Assembly (NCBI GenBank): GCA_029259725.1
Contig: JAJDER010000071.1
Coordinates: forward strand, 1-42,371
Direction: 5' to 3'
From: Planctomycetota bacterium
GTDB taxonomy: Bacteria > Planctomycetota > B15-G4
Length of the DNA stretch: 42,371 nt
The translations under genes were made by a program, and so were the position numbers. Below, in pieces: positions 17,026 through 25,331 of this stretch; position 1 is the first letter of the stretch, and each line of letters begins with the position of its first letter. The notes beneath the pieces are model-generated. The model searched no databases, was not told the origin of the DNA, and was given only the letters and a program-made list of their open reading frames with translations.

Positions 17026-17619
17026 ATGCCCACGTACCGGTCGCTGCTCGAGTCCCTCGATGTCTGGTTCGCGCGCGGTCGGGACGCGGCGGGCCCGGGA
17101 GTGATCCCGTGCCGGCGCGCATGCTCGGCCTGCTGTCACGGCGTGTTCGACATCTCGCCCGCCGATGCCGAGTTGGTGGCCGAGGGCGTGGCCGGGCTGC
17201 CGGAAGCAGAGGCCGTCGCCCTCCGCTCGCGGGCGGAGGCCCAGCTGCGCCTCTGCTCCGCGCAGCGGCCCGGCTGGGGTCCGCCCTGGGACGTGGATGC
17301 GCTCGCGGAGGAGACCTTCGACGCCCTCACCGAGCAGCTCGCGGACGCGGCGTGCCCCGCGCTGACGGCGGATGGCGGCTGCGCGATCTACGCGGATCGC
17401 CCGGCCACCTGTCGCATGACGGGTCTGTCGATGGATGCGGGGCACGCCGGGCGCCTCGACAACCACTGCCCGATCCAGGACGGGTTTCCGCGCTACGCGG
17501 CCCTGGCGCCGGTGCCGTTCGACCTGATGGCCTTCGAGGAGCAGGCCGCGCGCCACGACGAAGCGGCGCTCGCGAGGGGCTCTCGCACGACGACCTTGGC
17601 CGGTGCCCTGGTTCAGTGA
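17026..17619 (+). CDS. YkgJ-family cysteine cluster protein
   Basis: The 197-residue protein carries the YkgJ/CxxxCxxCC cluster: CRRACSACCHG with C29, C33, C36 and C37. Further cysteines follow in CPAL, CAIY, CRMT and HCPI. The pattern is that of the putative Zn/Fe-chelating family often seen with radical or iron-sulphur enzymes; the biochemical role is not known. There is no signal peptide, so it is cytoplasmic. It is transcribed divergently from amn across 52 bp that hold an inverted repeat and a -10-like element. The ATG at 17026 is the first in frame with the conserved start (MPTYRSLLESLDVWF). Confidence 0.8.
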   Translation: MPTYRSLLESLDVWFARGRDAAGPGVIPCRRACSACCHGVFDISPADAELVAEGVAGLPEAEAVALRSRAEAQLRLCSAQRPGWGPPWDVDALAEETFDALTEQLADAACPALTADGGCAIYADRPATCRMTGLSMDAGHAGRLDNHCPIQDGFPRYAALAPVPFDLMAFEEQAARHDEAALARGSRTTTLAGALVQ

Positions 17620-17643
17620 CAACCGGGCAGGGAGGACCCGGCA

Positions 17644-18378
17644 TCACTGGCCGGTGGCGCTCATTGCGTTGGACAGGGACACGTTCTTGATCGCCGCCGC
17701 GTCGCTGACGGCCCACTGGAACAACAGCGGCACTCCGGTCAGACCGCCGGGCATCAGGAACGGCAGGGTGATCGTGCCCGTCGGCGAAGTGGTCAGGCCG
17801 ACCTGGAGCAGGATCGGCACCGGGATCAGCGTGCCGCCCTTGAAGGGCGCGCCCGCGCCGGCGGGGCCGAGCGCGACGAAGAGCACGCCGTTGGCGTTGG
17901 GCGCGGCGTTCTCGAGCTGGAGCGTGTTGAGCGACCCGTTGGTCAGCGGGCCGTCGCCGTAGAACAGCGGGTCGCCGGTCACACCGGCCAGGGCGCTGCC
18001 CTCGTCGACCCAGGGGCACACCACGCTCAGGTCGCCGTCCATGTTGAAGGCGACGTGGTTCAAGCAGACGTAGTCATAGACGTTGCCCGCCCGCGGATTC
18101 TCGAACAGGAACTTGGTGTTGAAGGTGACCGACACCAGCGGGTTGCCGGGGGTCAGCAGCTCGTTGAACGCGGGGCCGGCGAACGTCGCCTCCGTGACGG
18201 TGTGGTCTCCGAAGCCGGTGAAGATCCACTCCACGGTGTCGCCGCAGTCCACGACCAGGGCCGCCGGGCTGAAGTTCAGGCCGGTCTGCGTGATGGTGTG
18301 TGTCGTCTGGGACCAGGCGGAACCCGAGATGGCGAGGGTCGCGCCGAGCGCGAGACCGATGCGAAGCGAACGGATCAT
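17644..18378 (-). CDS. Secreted cupredoxin with shared C-terminal module
   Basis: The 244-residue protein has a signal peptide (1-23) and a plastocyanin-type domain (24-120). All four type-1 copper ligands are in place: H59 in GDHTV, then C105, H108 and M113 in CLNHVAFNM, matching plastocyanin C-x2-H-x4-M. It should therefore carry electrons or bind copper outside the cytoplasm. The shared module begins at C121 and runs to the end (APFKGGTLIP, LFQWAVSDA, SNAMSATGQ). GGAGG lies 7 nt upstream of the ATG, and TAGACT about 40 nt upstream may be the -10. The next gene downstream of it is convergent; the gene upstream encodes another protein with the same module. Confidence 0.85.
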   Translation of the reverse strand: MIRSLRIGLALGATLAISGSAWSQTTHTITQTGLNFSPAALVVDCGDTVEWIFTGFGDHTVTEATFAGPAFNELLTPGNPLVSVTFNTKFLFENPRAGNVYDYVCLNHVAFNMDGDLSVVCPWVDEGSALAGVTGDPLFYGDGPLTNGSLNTLQLENAAPNANGVLFVALGPAGAGAPFKGGTLIPVPILLQVGLTTSPTGTITLPFLMPGGLTGVPLLFQWAVSDAAAIKNVSLSNAMSATGQ

Positions 18379-18474
18379 GACAGGTCCTCCGGAGGCGGGA
18401 TGCGGTGAGGGAGACCCGGAGTCTAGCGGGCCTCGGGCGAACTGTGTCCGGCGCGCTGGAAGCGTGAGAGTCGT

Positions 18475-19173
18475 TCAGATCCCGATCACGGCCTCGATGG
18501 CGTTCGAGAAGCGGAAGCCCGGGCCGGTCGGATCGAGGACCTGCATGAAGAACGTGACCGGCGTGGCCCCGCCGCCCGACACCGGCAACTCGAGCGTGAA
18601 GTCGTTGTCCGTCGAGAGGGTCACGACGGTCAGCAAGGGCAGGGGCACGAGCGTGCCACCTCCGAAGGGCGTCGGATCCGCGGTCAGTCCGATCGGCAGG
18701 AACACGACCGAGTTCGGCGTCACGTTGTGGATCGCGAGGGACGCCGAGCTGTTCGCGCTGGTCAGGTCGTCGCCGCATAGGGTCAACGTCATCCCGCCCG
18801 GTGCGCCGAAGCCCAGGTTCTGCTGGCAGTGGGTCGGCAGGTCGACCTTGAAGAACAGGAAGGTCGTGATGTCGTTGAAGATGTTGACGCCGGTGCGGTA
18901 GTCGACGACCTGGCCCGCGGTGTCCTGCAGTTCGACGAGATAGTCCCCGATCGGTGGATCGATCACGAACTCGCCGGTGGCGGACACGGCCTGCGTCGCG
19001 GAGAACGACGCCGGTCCACTGAGCTGCGTCACGACGGCGGTCAGGGTCGTCACGGGCTGGCCGGAGCTGTCCGTGACGAAGCCGTGCAGGATGCCGCTGC
19101 CCGCGAGGGGCACGAATCCCGCCGTCGTGCCGAGCAGGAGCAGGACGAGGAAGCGGGTGACGGGCTTCGGCAT
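18475..19173 (-). CDS. Secreted Ig-like protein with shared C-terminal module
   Basis: The 232-residue product has a signal peptide (about 1-27). A CarboxypepD_reg-like Ig sandwich follows (about 28-110: GILHGFVTDSSGQPV, then ATGEFVIDPPIGDYLVELQD). The shared module covers about 118-232, with PFGGGTLVP as the core and FFMQVLDP...FSNAIEAV as the end. The core has Gly for the usual Lys. The arrangement (small binding sandwich plus module) looks like a surface or matrix component; no catalytic motif is visible. The ATG at 19173 is chosen for GGAGG 8 nt upstream; the frame extends 22 codons further into the flotillin gene's 3' end. It may share a transcript with the flotillin operon upstream. Confidence 0.7.
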   Translation of the reverse strand: MPKPVTRFLVLLLLGTTAGFVPLAGSGILHGFVTDSSGQPVTTLTAVVTQLSGPASFSATQAVSATGEFVIDPPIGDYLVELQDTAGQVVDYRTGVNIFNDITTFLFFKVDLPTHCQQNLGFGAPGGMTLTLCGDDLTSANSSASLAIHNVTPNSVVFLPIGLTADPTPFGGGTLVPLPLLTVVTLSTDNDFTLELPVSGGGATPVTFFMQVLDPTGPGFRFSNAIEAVIGI

Positions 19174-19235
19174 GTCGAGACCCTCCGAGGAGCGAGGCTC
19201 TCGACACTCGGAGGGGCCGTCACATCTGTCCAGCG

Positions 19236-20663
19236 TCACTCCCTGGTCTCCCGCTTCGTCGGCTCCGTCGGTGCGGGGGCGGACGTGTCGTCCTCCGCCA
19301 TCGATCCCAGGAAGCCCGGCAGCTCGACGCCGGCCATGCTGGCCACGTCCTGGAGCGGCGGAAGGCTCCTCACCAGGCTCGACACGAAGTTCGACGTGCT
19401 CGAGCCGCCCTCGCCGCTGCCCGAGTCCCAGACCGTGATCTTGTCGATCTTCAGGTTGGAGATGGCCTCGACCTGCTTGGCGACGACGGCCTCGATCTTC
19501 TCGACCATCAACAGCGTGGCGGCCGCCTTGGCGTCACCCCCGCAACTGGCCAACAGCCCCTTGTAGCCCTCGGCCTTCGCGTCCAGCACCTGCTTGACGC
19601 CCTTCGCCTCGGCCTCGTACCGCGCCAGGATCGCGTCCGCCTGCCCGCGCGCCTCGCGCCGCGTCTTCTCGGCTTCCGCTTCGGCGGTGATCTCGATCTT
19701 GCGCTTGTCGATCTCCTTCTGGACGACCTGCTCGGCGTTCAAGCGCTCCTGCTCGGCGAGGTAGTGCGCCCGCTGGATCTCGGCCACGGCCTGGCTCTCG
19801 GCGACCTCGCCTCTCTGCCGCGCCGCGGCCGTCCGGATCGCGAGCTCGGCGTTCGCCTCGGCGATGTCGGCCTTCGCCTTGTTCTCCCCCGTGACCGCCG
19901 CGGCCTCCTGGCCGTGGACGAAGATGCGGCGGTCGGCCTCGGCGGACTTCTCACCCTTGTCCGACTCGGCCTGGCTCACGGCCACGCGGATGGTCTGCTC
20001 GCGGTGCGCCTCGGCGCGCCCGATGGAACCGTGCTTCTCCTGCTCGGCCACGTCGATCAGGGCCTGGTTGATCGCCGTCGAGGCGGCCTTCTGACCGATG
20101 CTCTCGATGTAGTCGGACTCGTCCGTGATGTCCGTGATGTTCACGTTGATCAGGTTGAGGCCGATCTTGTTCAACTCGGGCTCGACGTTCTTGCGGATCG
20201 ACTCGAGGAACCGCTCGCGGTCCTGGTTGATCTCCTCGATGGTCAGCGAGGCGACGGTCAGGCGCAGCTGGCCGAAGATGATCTCCCGCGCCATCTCCTC
20301 GATCTGCGGTCCCTTCAGCCCGAGCAGGCGCTCGGCCGCGTTCTGCATGATCTCCTGGGCGGTGCTGACGCCGACGGTGAAGGTGCTCGGCACGTGGATG
20401 CGGATGTTCTGCATCGAGAGTGCGTTCTTGAGCGGGATGTTGATCGTGAGCGGCGTCAGGCTCAGGAACGCGTAGTCCTGGACCAGCGGCCACACGAGGG
20501 CGCCGCCGCCATGGATGCAGCGCGCCGACTCCGACTCGCCGATCTTGCCGTAGATGACCAGGATCGCGTCGGACGGGCAGCGCTTGTAGCGCGACGCCAG
20601 GATCAGGAACGTCGTGAACAGCAGGATGACGACGGCACCCGCTGCAATGGCGAAGAACTCCAT
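19236..20663 (-). CDS. Flotillin-like SPFH protein
   Basis: The 475-residue protein is a bacterial flotillin. A hydrophobic hairpin or helix at residues 3-24 anchors it. The SPFH/band 7 domain follows (PSDAILVIYGK through NLINVNITDITDESDYIE, about 30-190). A long Ala/Glu-rich coiled coil (about 200-370) with repeats such as EAEAEKTRREARGQA comes next, then a Ser/Gly-rich tail. Flotillins scaffold ordered membrane domains and assemble through the coiled coil. The NfeD-type gene sits 30 bp upstream on the same strand, the classic yuaF-yuaG arrangement. GAGGGGGG precedes the ATG. The tail (APAPTEPTKRETRE) is probably disordered. Confidence 0.9.
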   Translation of the reverse strand: MEFFAIAAGAVVILLFTTFLILASRYKRCPSDAILVIYGKIGESESARCIHGGGALVWPLVQDYAFLSLTPLTINIPLKNALSMQNIRIHVPSTFTVGVSTAQEIMQNAAERLLGLKGPQIEEMAREIIFGQLRLTVASLTIEEINQDRERFLESIRKNVEPELNKIGLNLINVNITDITDESDYIESIGQKAASTAINQALIDVAEQEKHGSIGRAEAHREQTIRVAVSQAESDKGEKSAEADRRIFVHGQEAAAVTGENKAKADIAEANAELAIRTAAARQRGEVAESQAVAEIQRAHYLAEQERLNAEQVVQKEIDKRKIEITAEAEAEKTRREARGQADAILARYEAEAKGVKQVLDAKAEGYKGLLASCGGDAKAAATLLMVEKIEAVVAKQVEAISNLKIDKITVWDSGSGEGGSSTSNFVSSLVRSLPPLQDVASMAGVELPGFLGSMAEDDTSAPAPTEPTKRETRE

Positions 20664-20693
20664 GTTGTGTCCCCCCTCAGGTCGGGATCGGGC

Positions 20694-21272
20694 TCAGCCC
20701 TGATCCGTGTGTTGTGCGCTGACGACGAGCACGTTGTCCGACTGCAACCCCGTGACGACGACCGATGTGCCGGTGGGCAGGTCCGCGCCGTCGAGCGTGA
20801 CGGCGTCGAGGACCCGCATGCGTTTCTGGACGATGAGGCGCACCTTGCCGGCCCCCCCGGCGTGCACCGTGAGATAGACGGTGCCTCCGGTGCCGACGGC
20901 GTTGATCAGGTCGATGTTCCCCGAGGACTGCATCGTGCGGAAGAGATCGAAGATGCGTGCCATCAGCAGGGTCGTGAACAGCCCCGCGGCGATGCCTCCG
21001 AGGATCGCGGCGCCGGCCGACAGCTCCAGTTCGATGTGAGCGCCGAGGCCGACGAGGCCGAACATCATGAAGAAGGCCGACAGTCCCTGGAGCGAGAGCA
21101 GGCCGAACGTCGCGTCGGCGCCCTCGACGTCCGCGTCGAAGTCCGTGTCGACATCCGCGCCGCCGCCCAAGAGCTGCAGCGACAGTCGCACGAGCGTGAA
21201 GCCGCCCCCGAGCACGGCGCACGCGGCAAACAGCTTGTCCAGTCCACCCAACGAGCTGAACCACTCCAACAT
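20694..21272 (-). CDS. NfeD-like membrane protein (flotillin partner)
   Basis: The 192-residue protein has three hydrophobic segments (about 10-35, 58-80 and 82-105) and a C-terminal OB-fold-like domain (about 120-192: GTGGTVYLTVHAGGAGKVRL, TGTSVVVTGLQSDNVLVV). This is the short NfeD/YuaF type that accompanies flotillins and is thought to help organise membrane domains. It is the first gene of the two-gene unit with the flotillin at 19236-20663. AAGGAGG lies 7 nt upstream of the ATG, and TATGAT about 100 nt upstream on the same strand is a good -10 candidate. An acidic loop (DVDTDFDADVEGAD) between the first two helices is unusual. Confidence 0.8.
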   Translation of the reverse strand: MLEWFSSLGGLDKLFAACAVLGGGFTLVRLSLQLLGGGADVDTDFDADVEGADATFGLLSLQGLSAFFMMFGLVGLGAHIELELSAGAAILGGIAAGLFTTLLMARIFDLFRTMQSSGNIDLINAVGTGGTVYLTVHAGGAGKVRLIVQKRMRVLDAVTLDGADLPTGTSVVVTGLQSDNVLVVSAQHTDQG

Positions 21273-21532
21273 GGCGCTGCCTCCTTGGCGACGGCTTGCG
21301 TTCCCCCGTCACCCCCCTCGTGCCCGTGGGCGCGGTGCTGCGACCCCGCAGTGCTGCGACCCGGCCGGATCATAGCGCCGGAGCGTCGCCCGATCTCCCA
21401 CCCGGGCGTCTTGTTGGGGAGCACCGACCCGTGTTTGCGGTCCGGGCGCGAACTTCACGATCGGGACACGTACGATGCGCACGTGATATCGAGCGTGATC
21501 TCGAGCACGACACTGGGTGGAGCGCGCCTCTC

Positions 21533-22309
21533 GTGAGTCGGAGTTTCCAGGAGCTGGACCACGCCGAGACGCCCTACGGCGAGCTCATCCTGCGGCGGCG
21601 ACGGGCCCTGGGCCTGGGCGGGGTCGACGTCTACGAGGTCAAGCTGGACGGGGCCTTCCTCATGTCGAGCCTGGTCAATCGCTCGGAGATCGCGCTGGCC
21701 GAGTTCGGCCTCGCCGCGCTGGAGCAGGACGCGGGGTATCGCGGCGCCGCGACGCCCGGTGGCGAGGGGCGCGCCGGCTGGGACGTCGTCGTCGGCGGGC
21801 TCGGTCTCGGGTGCACGGCGGCGGCCGCTCTGGAGCATGCGCGCGTGGGTTCCGTGCTCGTGGTCGAGTCCCTGAAGGAGGTCATCGCCTGGCACGAGCT
21901 CGGACTCGTCCCCCTCGGGGAGCGCGTGGCCGGCGATGCGCGCTGTCGCTTCGCGCATGCCGATTTCTTCGCGCGGGCGCGGGACACCGACGTGGGCTTC
22001 GACACGGCCGAGCCCGGCAAGCGCTTCGATGCCGTGCTCCTGGACATCGACCATTCGCCACGGGGCCTGCTGCACACCAGCCACGCCGACTTCTACGAAC
22101 CCGCCGGCCTGCGGCGCCTGGCCGCCCAGCTCCACCCGGGCGGCGTCTTCGCGCTCTGGTCGTCCGACGAACCCGATGCCGGCGTCACCGACGGGCTCGC
22201 GGAGGTCTTCGCCTCCACCGAGGCCAGGGTCGTGGACTTCCACAATCCACACCTGGATCACGACGACAGCAACACGATCTACGTGTGCCGGACAGCCGTG
22301 GGGCCCTAG
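21533..22309 (+). CDS. Spermidine-synthase-like methyltransferase-fold protein
   Basis: The 258-residue protein belongs to the spermidine synthase superfamily: YGELILRRRR at the N-terminus, DVYEVKLDGAFLMSS, the nucleotide-binding loop VVVGGLGLGCTAAAALEH, and VLVVESLKEVIAWH. VLLDIDHSP lies where polyamine synthases hold their catalytic Asp. Similar stand-alone proteins are common in bacteria, and whether they make a polyamine is not established. The likely start is the GTG at 21533 with GGTGGAG upstream; the frame before it is unconserved. A TACGAT element lies about 57 nt upstream. The gene ends 13 bp before the FAD oxidoreductase and may be co-transcribed with it. Confidence 0.75.
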   Translation: MSRSFQELDHAETPYGELILRRRRALGLGGVDVYEVKLDGAFLMSSLVNRSEIALAEFGLAALEQDAGYRGAATPGGEGRAGWDVVVGGLGLGCTAAAALEHARVGSVLVVESLKEVIAWHELGLVPLGERVAGDARCRFAHADFFARARDTDVGFDTAEPGKRFDAVLLDIDHSPRGLLHTSHADFYEPAGLRRLAAQLHPGGVFALWSSDEPDAGVTDGLAEVFASTEARVVDFHNPHLDHDDSNTIYVCRTAVGP

Positions 22310-22322
22310 GCGACATGGCCCG

Positions 22323-23927
22323 GTGACCCTCGTCCTCCGCAACCTCCGCGTGCCGCTGGCGCTGGAGGGGACCGATCCGGCCGAGTTGGCCGGGCGTCGG
22401 CTCGGCGTTCCGGTCTCGCGCGCGCGGATCGTGCGCAAGTCGCTCGACGCGCGGGCGGGCCGTGAGCCCGTGTTCATCTACTCCCTCGAACTCGAACTGC
22501 CGCCCGGGCTCGAGCAGCGCGTGCTTCGCGGCCGACATGCCAGGCAGCTGGGACCGCCCGAGACGAGACCCGAGGGTCCGGCGGCGCCGCCGGCCCACCG
22601 ACCGGCGCTGCGCGACCGCCCCGTCGTGGTGGGCACCGGGCCGGCGGGTCTCTTCGCGGCCTGGCGATTGGTGGCCGAGGGCTTCCGGCCGCTGTTGCTC
22701 GAGCGCGGACCCGACGTGAACCGGCGCAGCAAGGACTGGCATGGCTTCCTGCGCGGCGCGGCCTTCGAGCCCGAGAGCAACCTGCTCTTCGGCGAGGGCG
22801 GAGCCGGGGCCTTCAGCGACGGCAAGCTGACGACGCGCATCAAGGACCCCCGCGTGGCCACCGTGCTCGAGGCGCTCGCGGCCCACGGGGCACCCGAGAG
22901 CGTGCTCTGGCTGGCCAAGCCGCACGTGGGCAGCAATGCGCTGCCCGGCATCGTGCGCTCGTTGCGCCGCGGGCTGGTGGCGGCCGGCGCCGAGGTGCGT
23001 TTCGGCACCCGCGTGGACGACCTGATCGTCGAGAGGGGGCGCGTGGTCGGCGTGCGCTGCGGCGACGAGCACATCGCCGCCGGAGTCGTCGTGCTCGCGG
23101 TCGGGCACTCGGCGCGCGATACGCTCGAGATGCTGTTCGAGCACGGCGTCGAGATGCGCGCGAAACCGTTCCAGATGGGCCTGCGCATCGAGCACCCGCA
23201 AGCGCTCATCGATCGGCTGCAGTACGGTGCCGCGACCGGCCACGAGGCCTTGCCCACGGCCGAGTACTCGCTCGTGTCGCGACGCCCGGCGGGCCATGCC
23301 GGCGACGTCTACTCGTTCTGCATGTGTCCGGGTGGGGAGATCCTGCCGGCCACCGAGCGCCACGGGCTGCTGTGCGTCAACGGCGCCTCGCCGCGTGCGC
23401 GTGACGGCCGCTTCGCGAACAGCGGCCTGGTGGTGACCGTCGAACCGGCCGCGTTCGGGAGCGATCCCCGCGGCGGCCTCGCTCTGCAGCAGCGGCTCGA
23501 GGCGCGCGCCTTCGAACTCGGCGGCGGTGACTTCGGGGCACCGGGCCAACGCGCCACGGACTTCCTGGCCAACCGCGTGAGCGAGACGCTCGGCCCGACG
23601 TCGTATCCCTTCGCCGTGCGGCCGGCTCCGCTCGCCGAGGTGCTTCCCGAGGGTGCGCCGGCCGCGCTCCAGGCGGCGCTCGCTGACTTCGATCGACGGT
23701 TGCCGGGCTACGCCGGCGCCGACGCCATGCTGGTCGGCCCCGAGAGTCGCAGCAGCGCGCCGCTCCGCATGGAGCGCGACGAGGAGACGCTGGTCTCCAC
23801 GAGTCACCCGGGGCTGTATCCCGTGGGCGAGGGCGCCGGGTGGGCCGGAGGCATCATGTCCGCCGCGGTGGACGGGTTGCGCGCGGCCGAGGCGATCGCG
23901 CGTGCGTTCGCTCCTGCACGGGCCTGA
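22323..23927 (+). CDS. FAD-dependent oxidoreductase (COG2509-type)
   Basis: The 534-residue flavoprotein begins with an N-terminal alpha/beta domain (about 1-90: VTLVLRNLRVPL, ARIVRKSLDAR). It is followed by a Rossmann dinucleotide fold with VVVGTGPAGLFAAW and the ribose-binding Glu of LLLERG at the end of the second strand. Conserved downstream blocks are LLFGEGGAGAFSDGKLTTR, VLAVGHSARDT, YSFCMCPGGEILPA and the C-terminal FAD contact GLYPVGEGAGWAGGIMSAA. This is the signature of the FAD-dependent dehydrogenases of the COG2509 group; their substrates are unknown. A GTG at 22323 is the likely start, because no ATG lies in frame near the conserved N-terminus. Confidence 0.85.
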   Translation: MTLVLRNLRVPLALEGTDPAELAGRRLGVPVSRARIVRKSLDARAGREPVFIYSLELELPPGLEQRVLRGRHARQLGPPETRPEGPAAPPAHRPALRDRPVVVGTGPAGLFAAWRLVAEGFRPLLLERGPDVNRRSKDWHGFLRGAAFEPESNLLFGEGGAGAFSDGKLTTRIKDPRVATVLEALAAHGAPESVLWLAKPHVGSNALPGIVRSLRRGLVAAGAEVRFGTRVDDLIVERGRVVGVRCGDEHIAAGVVVLAVGHSARDTLEMLFEHGVEMRAKPFQMGLRIEHPQALIDRLQYGAATGHEALPTAEYSLVSRRPAGHAGDVYSFCMCPGGEILPATERHGLLCVNGASPRARDGRFANSGLVVTVEPAAFGSDPRGGLALQQRLEARAFELGGGDFGAPGQRATDFLANRVSETLGPTSYPFAVRPAPLAEVLPEGAPAALQAALADFDRRLPGYAGADAMLVGPESRSSAPLRMERDEETLVSTSHPGLYPVGEGAGWAGGIMSAAVDGLRAAEAIARAFAPARA

Positions 23928-23944
23928 CAGACCGACACGGGAGG

Positions 23945-23950
23945 TACCAT
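23945..23950 (+). promoter_or_regulatory. -10-like TACCAT placing the transcription start on the GTG
   Basis: TACCAT is followed by 6 nt and then GTG at 23957. The predicted +1 coincides with the G of the start codon. The nearest purine-rich sequence (GGGAGG) lies upstream of this box and is too far away to be a ribosome site. Confidence 0.4.
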
Positions 23951-23956
23951 CGCGGC

Positions 23957-25225
23957 GTGGATGTGCGGCGGCGGCTGAAGGCTCTGCGGTGGACCCTGGT
24001 GCTGGGACTGCTCGCCGCGTTCGCGGTGGCTCCACGCCTGTGGCTCTCCGGCGACGTGATCGGGCCCGTGCCCCTGGGTGGTGGCACCTCGCCGCTCGGC
24101 GCGCCGCTCGACGCCGGGGTGCTCGGGCTGCTCGTCGCGGGCCTGCTGCCGATGTTGCGCGTGCGCTGCTCCCGCCGTTGGATCGTGGCCTGGGGCGTGG
24201 TGTTCCTCGCCCGCGTGAGCTGGGATCGGATGGTGTGGCAGCCCTACCTGCTGCACGAGGGCGTCGCGCTGTTGCTGCTCGCGTTCGTGCCCGACGAGTC
24301 CGGCACGGACGACAAGCCGGGCGAACGCCTCGACGAGAGCCTCGACGGGGGCGCGGTCGGCGCCGCCGGCGTCCTCGACGCGGAACGCCTGTTGATCGTG
24401 TTGATCTACGTCTGGTCCGGCGTGTCCAAGCTGCACCACCGTTTCCTCGTGGACGGGCCGAGCCTGGTCGAGGCGGCGTTCGGGCTGCACGGCGCGTCGC
24501 CGATGCGGTTCGGCCTCTCGCTCGCCGTGGCCCTCGGCGAGGCGGGCTTCGGGCTGATGCTGCTGTGGCCGCGCACGCGCCGCGTCGCGGTCGTGTCGCT
24601 GCTGCTCATGCACGCCGCGATCCTCTCGATGCTGGGTCCGTGGGCTCACGGGCACAATCCCGTGGTCTGGCCCTGGAACCTGGTCATGGTCCTGTCCCTG
24701 GGCCTGCTGTTCGGCCTCGGGCGCCCGGTGGAAGCGAACGGTGGCAGCGCTGCCGGCGCGACGCGCGCCGACCCGGGATCGCGTCGTGGAGGGCGCTGGC
24801 CGATCGCGATCGTGATGCTGGTCTTCGGCGTCGCACCGGCGCTCTCGTACGTCGGCCTCTCGGACGCGTACCTGTCCTTCCGCCTCTATGCGTTGCGCTA
24901 CCCGGACTCGTATCTGCTGCTGCGGCTCGAGGGCCGCGAGCAGCTTCCCGAACACGTGGAGGCCTCGGTGCTCTGGGAACCCGCCACCCTGCGTCCGGTG
25001 CGCGGCGTCGACGGATACCTGTCCGTGCCGCACTGGGTCGAGGCGCAGGTGGGTGCGTTCGCGCCGCCGTCCCACGAGGTCACCACCGAGATCGCGCGCC
25101 GGTTGCTGGCCACGCTGCCTCGGGAGGTCGAGGCGGTGCTGGAACTGCGTCCGGTGCCCGACATGTGGGACGGCAGCTGGGAGCCGAGGTTCGTGACGGG
25201 CGCCGAGCTGCGGCGGGAGCGCTGA
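23957..25225 (+). CDS. Polytopic membrane protein, MauE/DoxX-like core
   Basis: The 422-residue protein has about eight hydrophobic segments, including WTLVLGLLAAFAVAP, AGVLGLLVAGLLPML, HEGVALLLLAFV, LIVLIYVWSGVSKLHH, SLLLMHAAILSML and PIAIVMLVFGVAPALSYV. The sequence VWSGVSKLHHRFL, followed by a large loop and LGEAGFGLMLLW, recalls DoxX/MauE and HTTM-type proteins, where a helix carries a conserved Lys/His pair. A soluble C-terminal part (about 330-422) lies beyond the last helix. The substrate is unknown. A GTG at 23957 with no usable Shine-Dalgarno is the best start; TACCAT ends 6 nt before it. The family assignment is tentative. Confidence 0.6.
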   Translation: MDVRRRLKALRWTLVLGLLAAFAVAPRLWLSGDVIGPVPLGGGTSPLGAPLDAGVLGLLVAGLLPMLRVRCSRRWIVAWGVVFLARVSWDRMVWQPYLLHEGVALLLLAFVPDESGTDDKPGERLDESLDGGAVGAAGVLDAERLLIVLIYVWSGVSKLHHRFLVDGPSLVEAAFGLHGASPMRFGLSLAVALGEAGFGLMLLWPRTRRVAVVSLLLMHAAILSMLGPWAHGHNPVVWPWNLVMVLSLGLLFGLGRPVEANGGSAAGATRADPGSRRGGRWPIAIVMLVFGVAPALSYVGLSDAYLSFRLYALRYPDSYLLLRLEGREQLPEHVEASVLWEPATLRPVRGVDGYLSVPHWVEAQVGAFAPPSHEVTTEIARRLLATLPREVEAVLELRPVPDMWDGSWEPRFVTGAELRRER

Positions 25226-25273
25226 GCGCGCCCGTCGGTTGGCGGCTGGTTGCCGGCGTCTCGGAGCCGCTGC

Positions 25274-25279
25274 TAGGGT
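25274..25279 (+). promoter_or_regulatory. Extended -10 (TGcTAGGGT) of the pseudopilin-fusion gene
   Basis: TAGGGT with TG one base upstream lies 52 nt before the ATG at 25332 in a short gap. It matches the recurrent element of this window. The leader carries AAGGGGGAA near the start codon. Confidence 0.4.
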
Positions 25280-25331
25280 GGCGTTGCTCGGGGAAGAGCG
25301 AGCGCTCAAGCCACTCGAAGGGGGAACGTCG

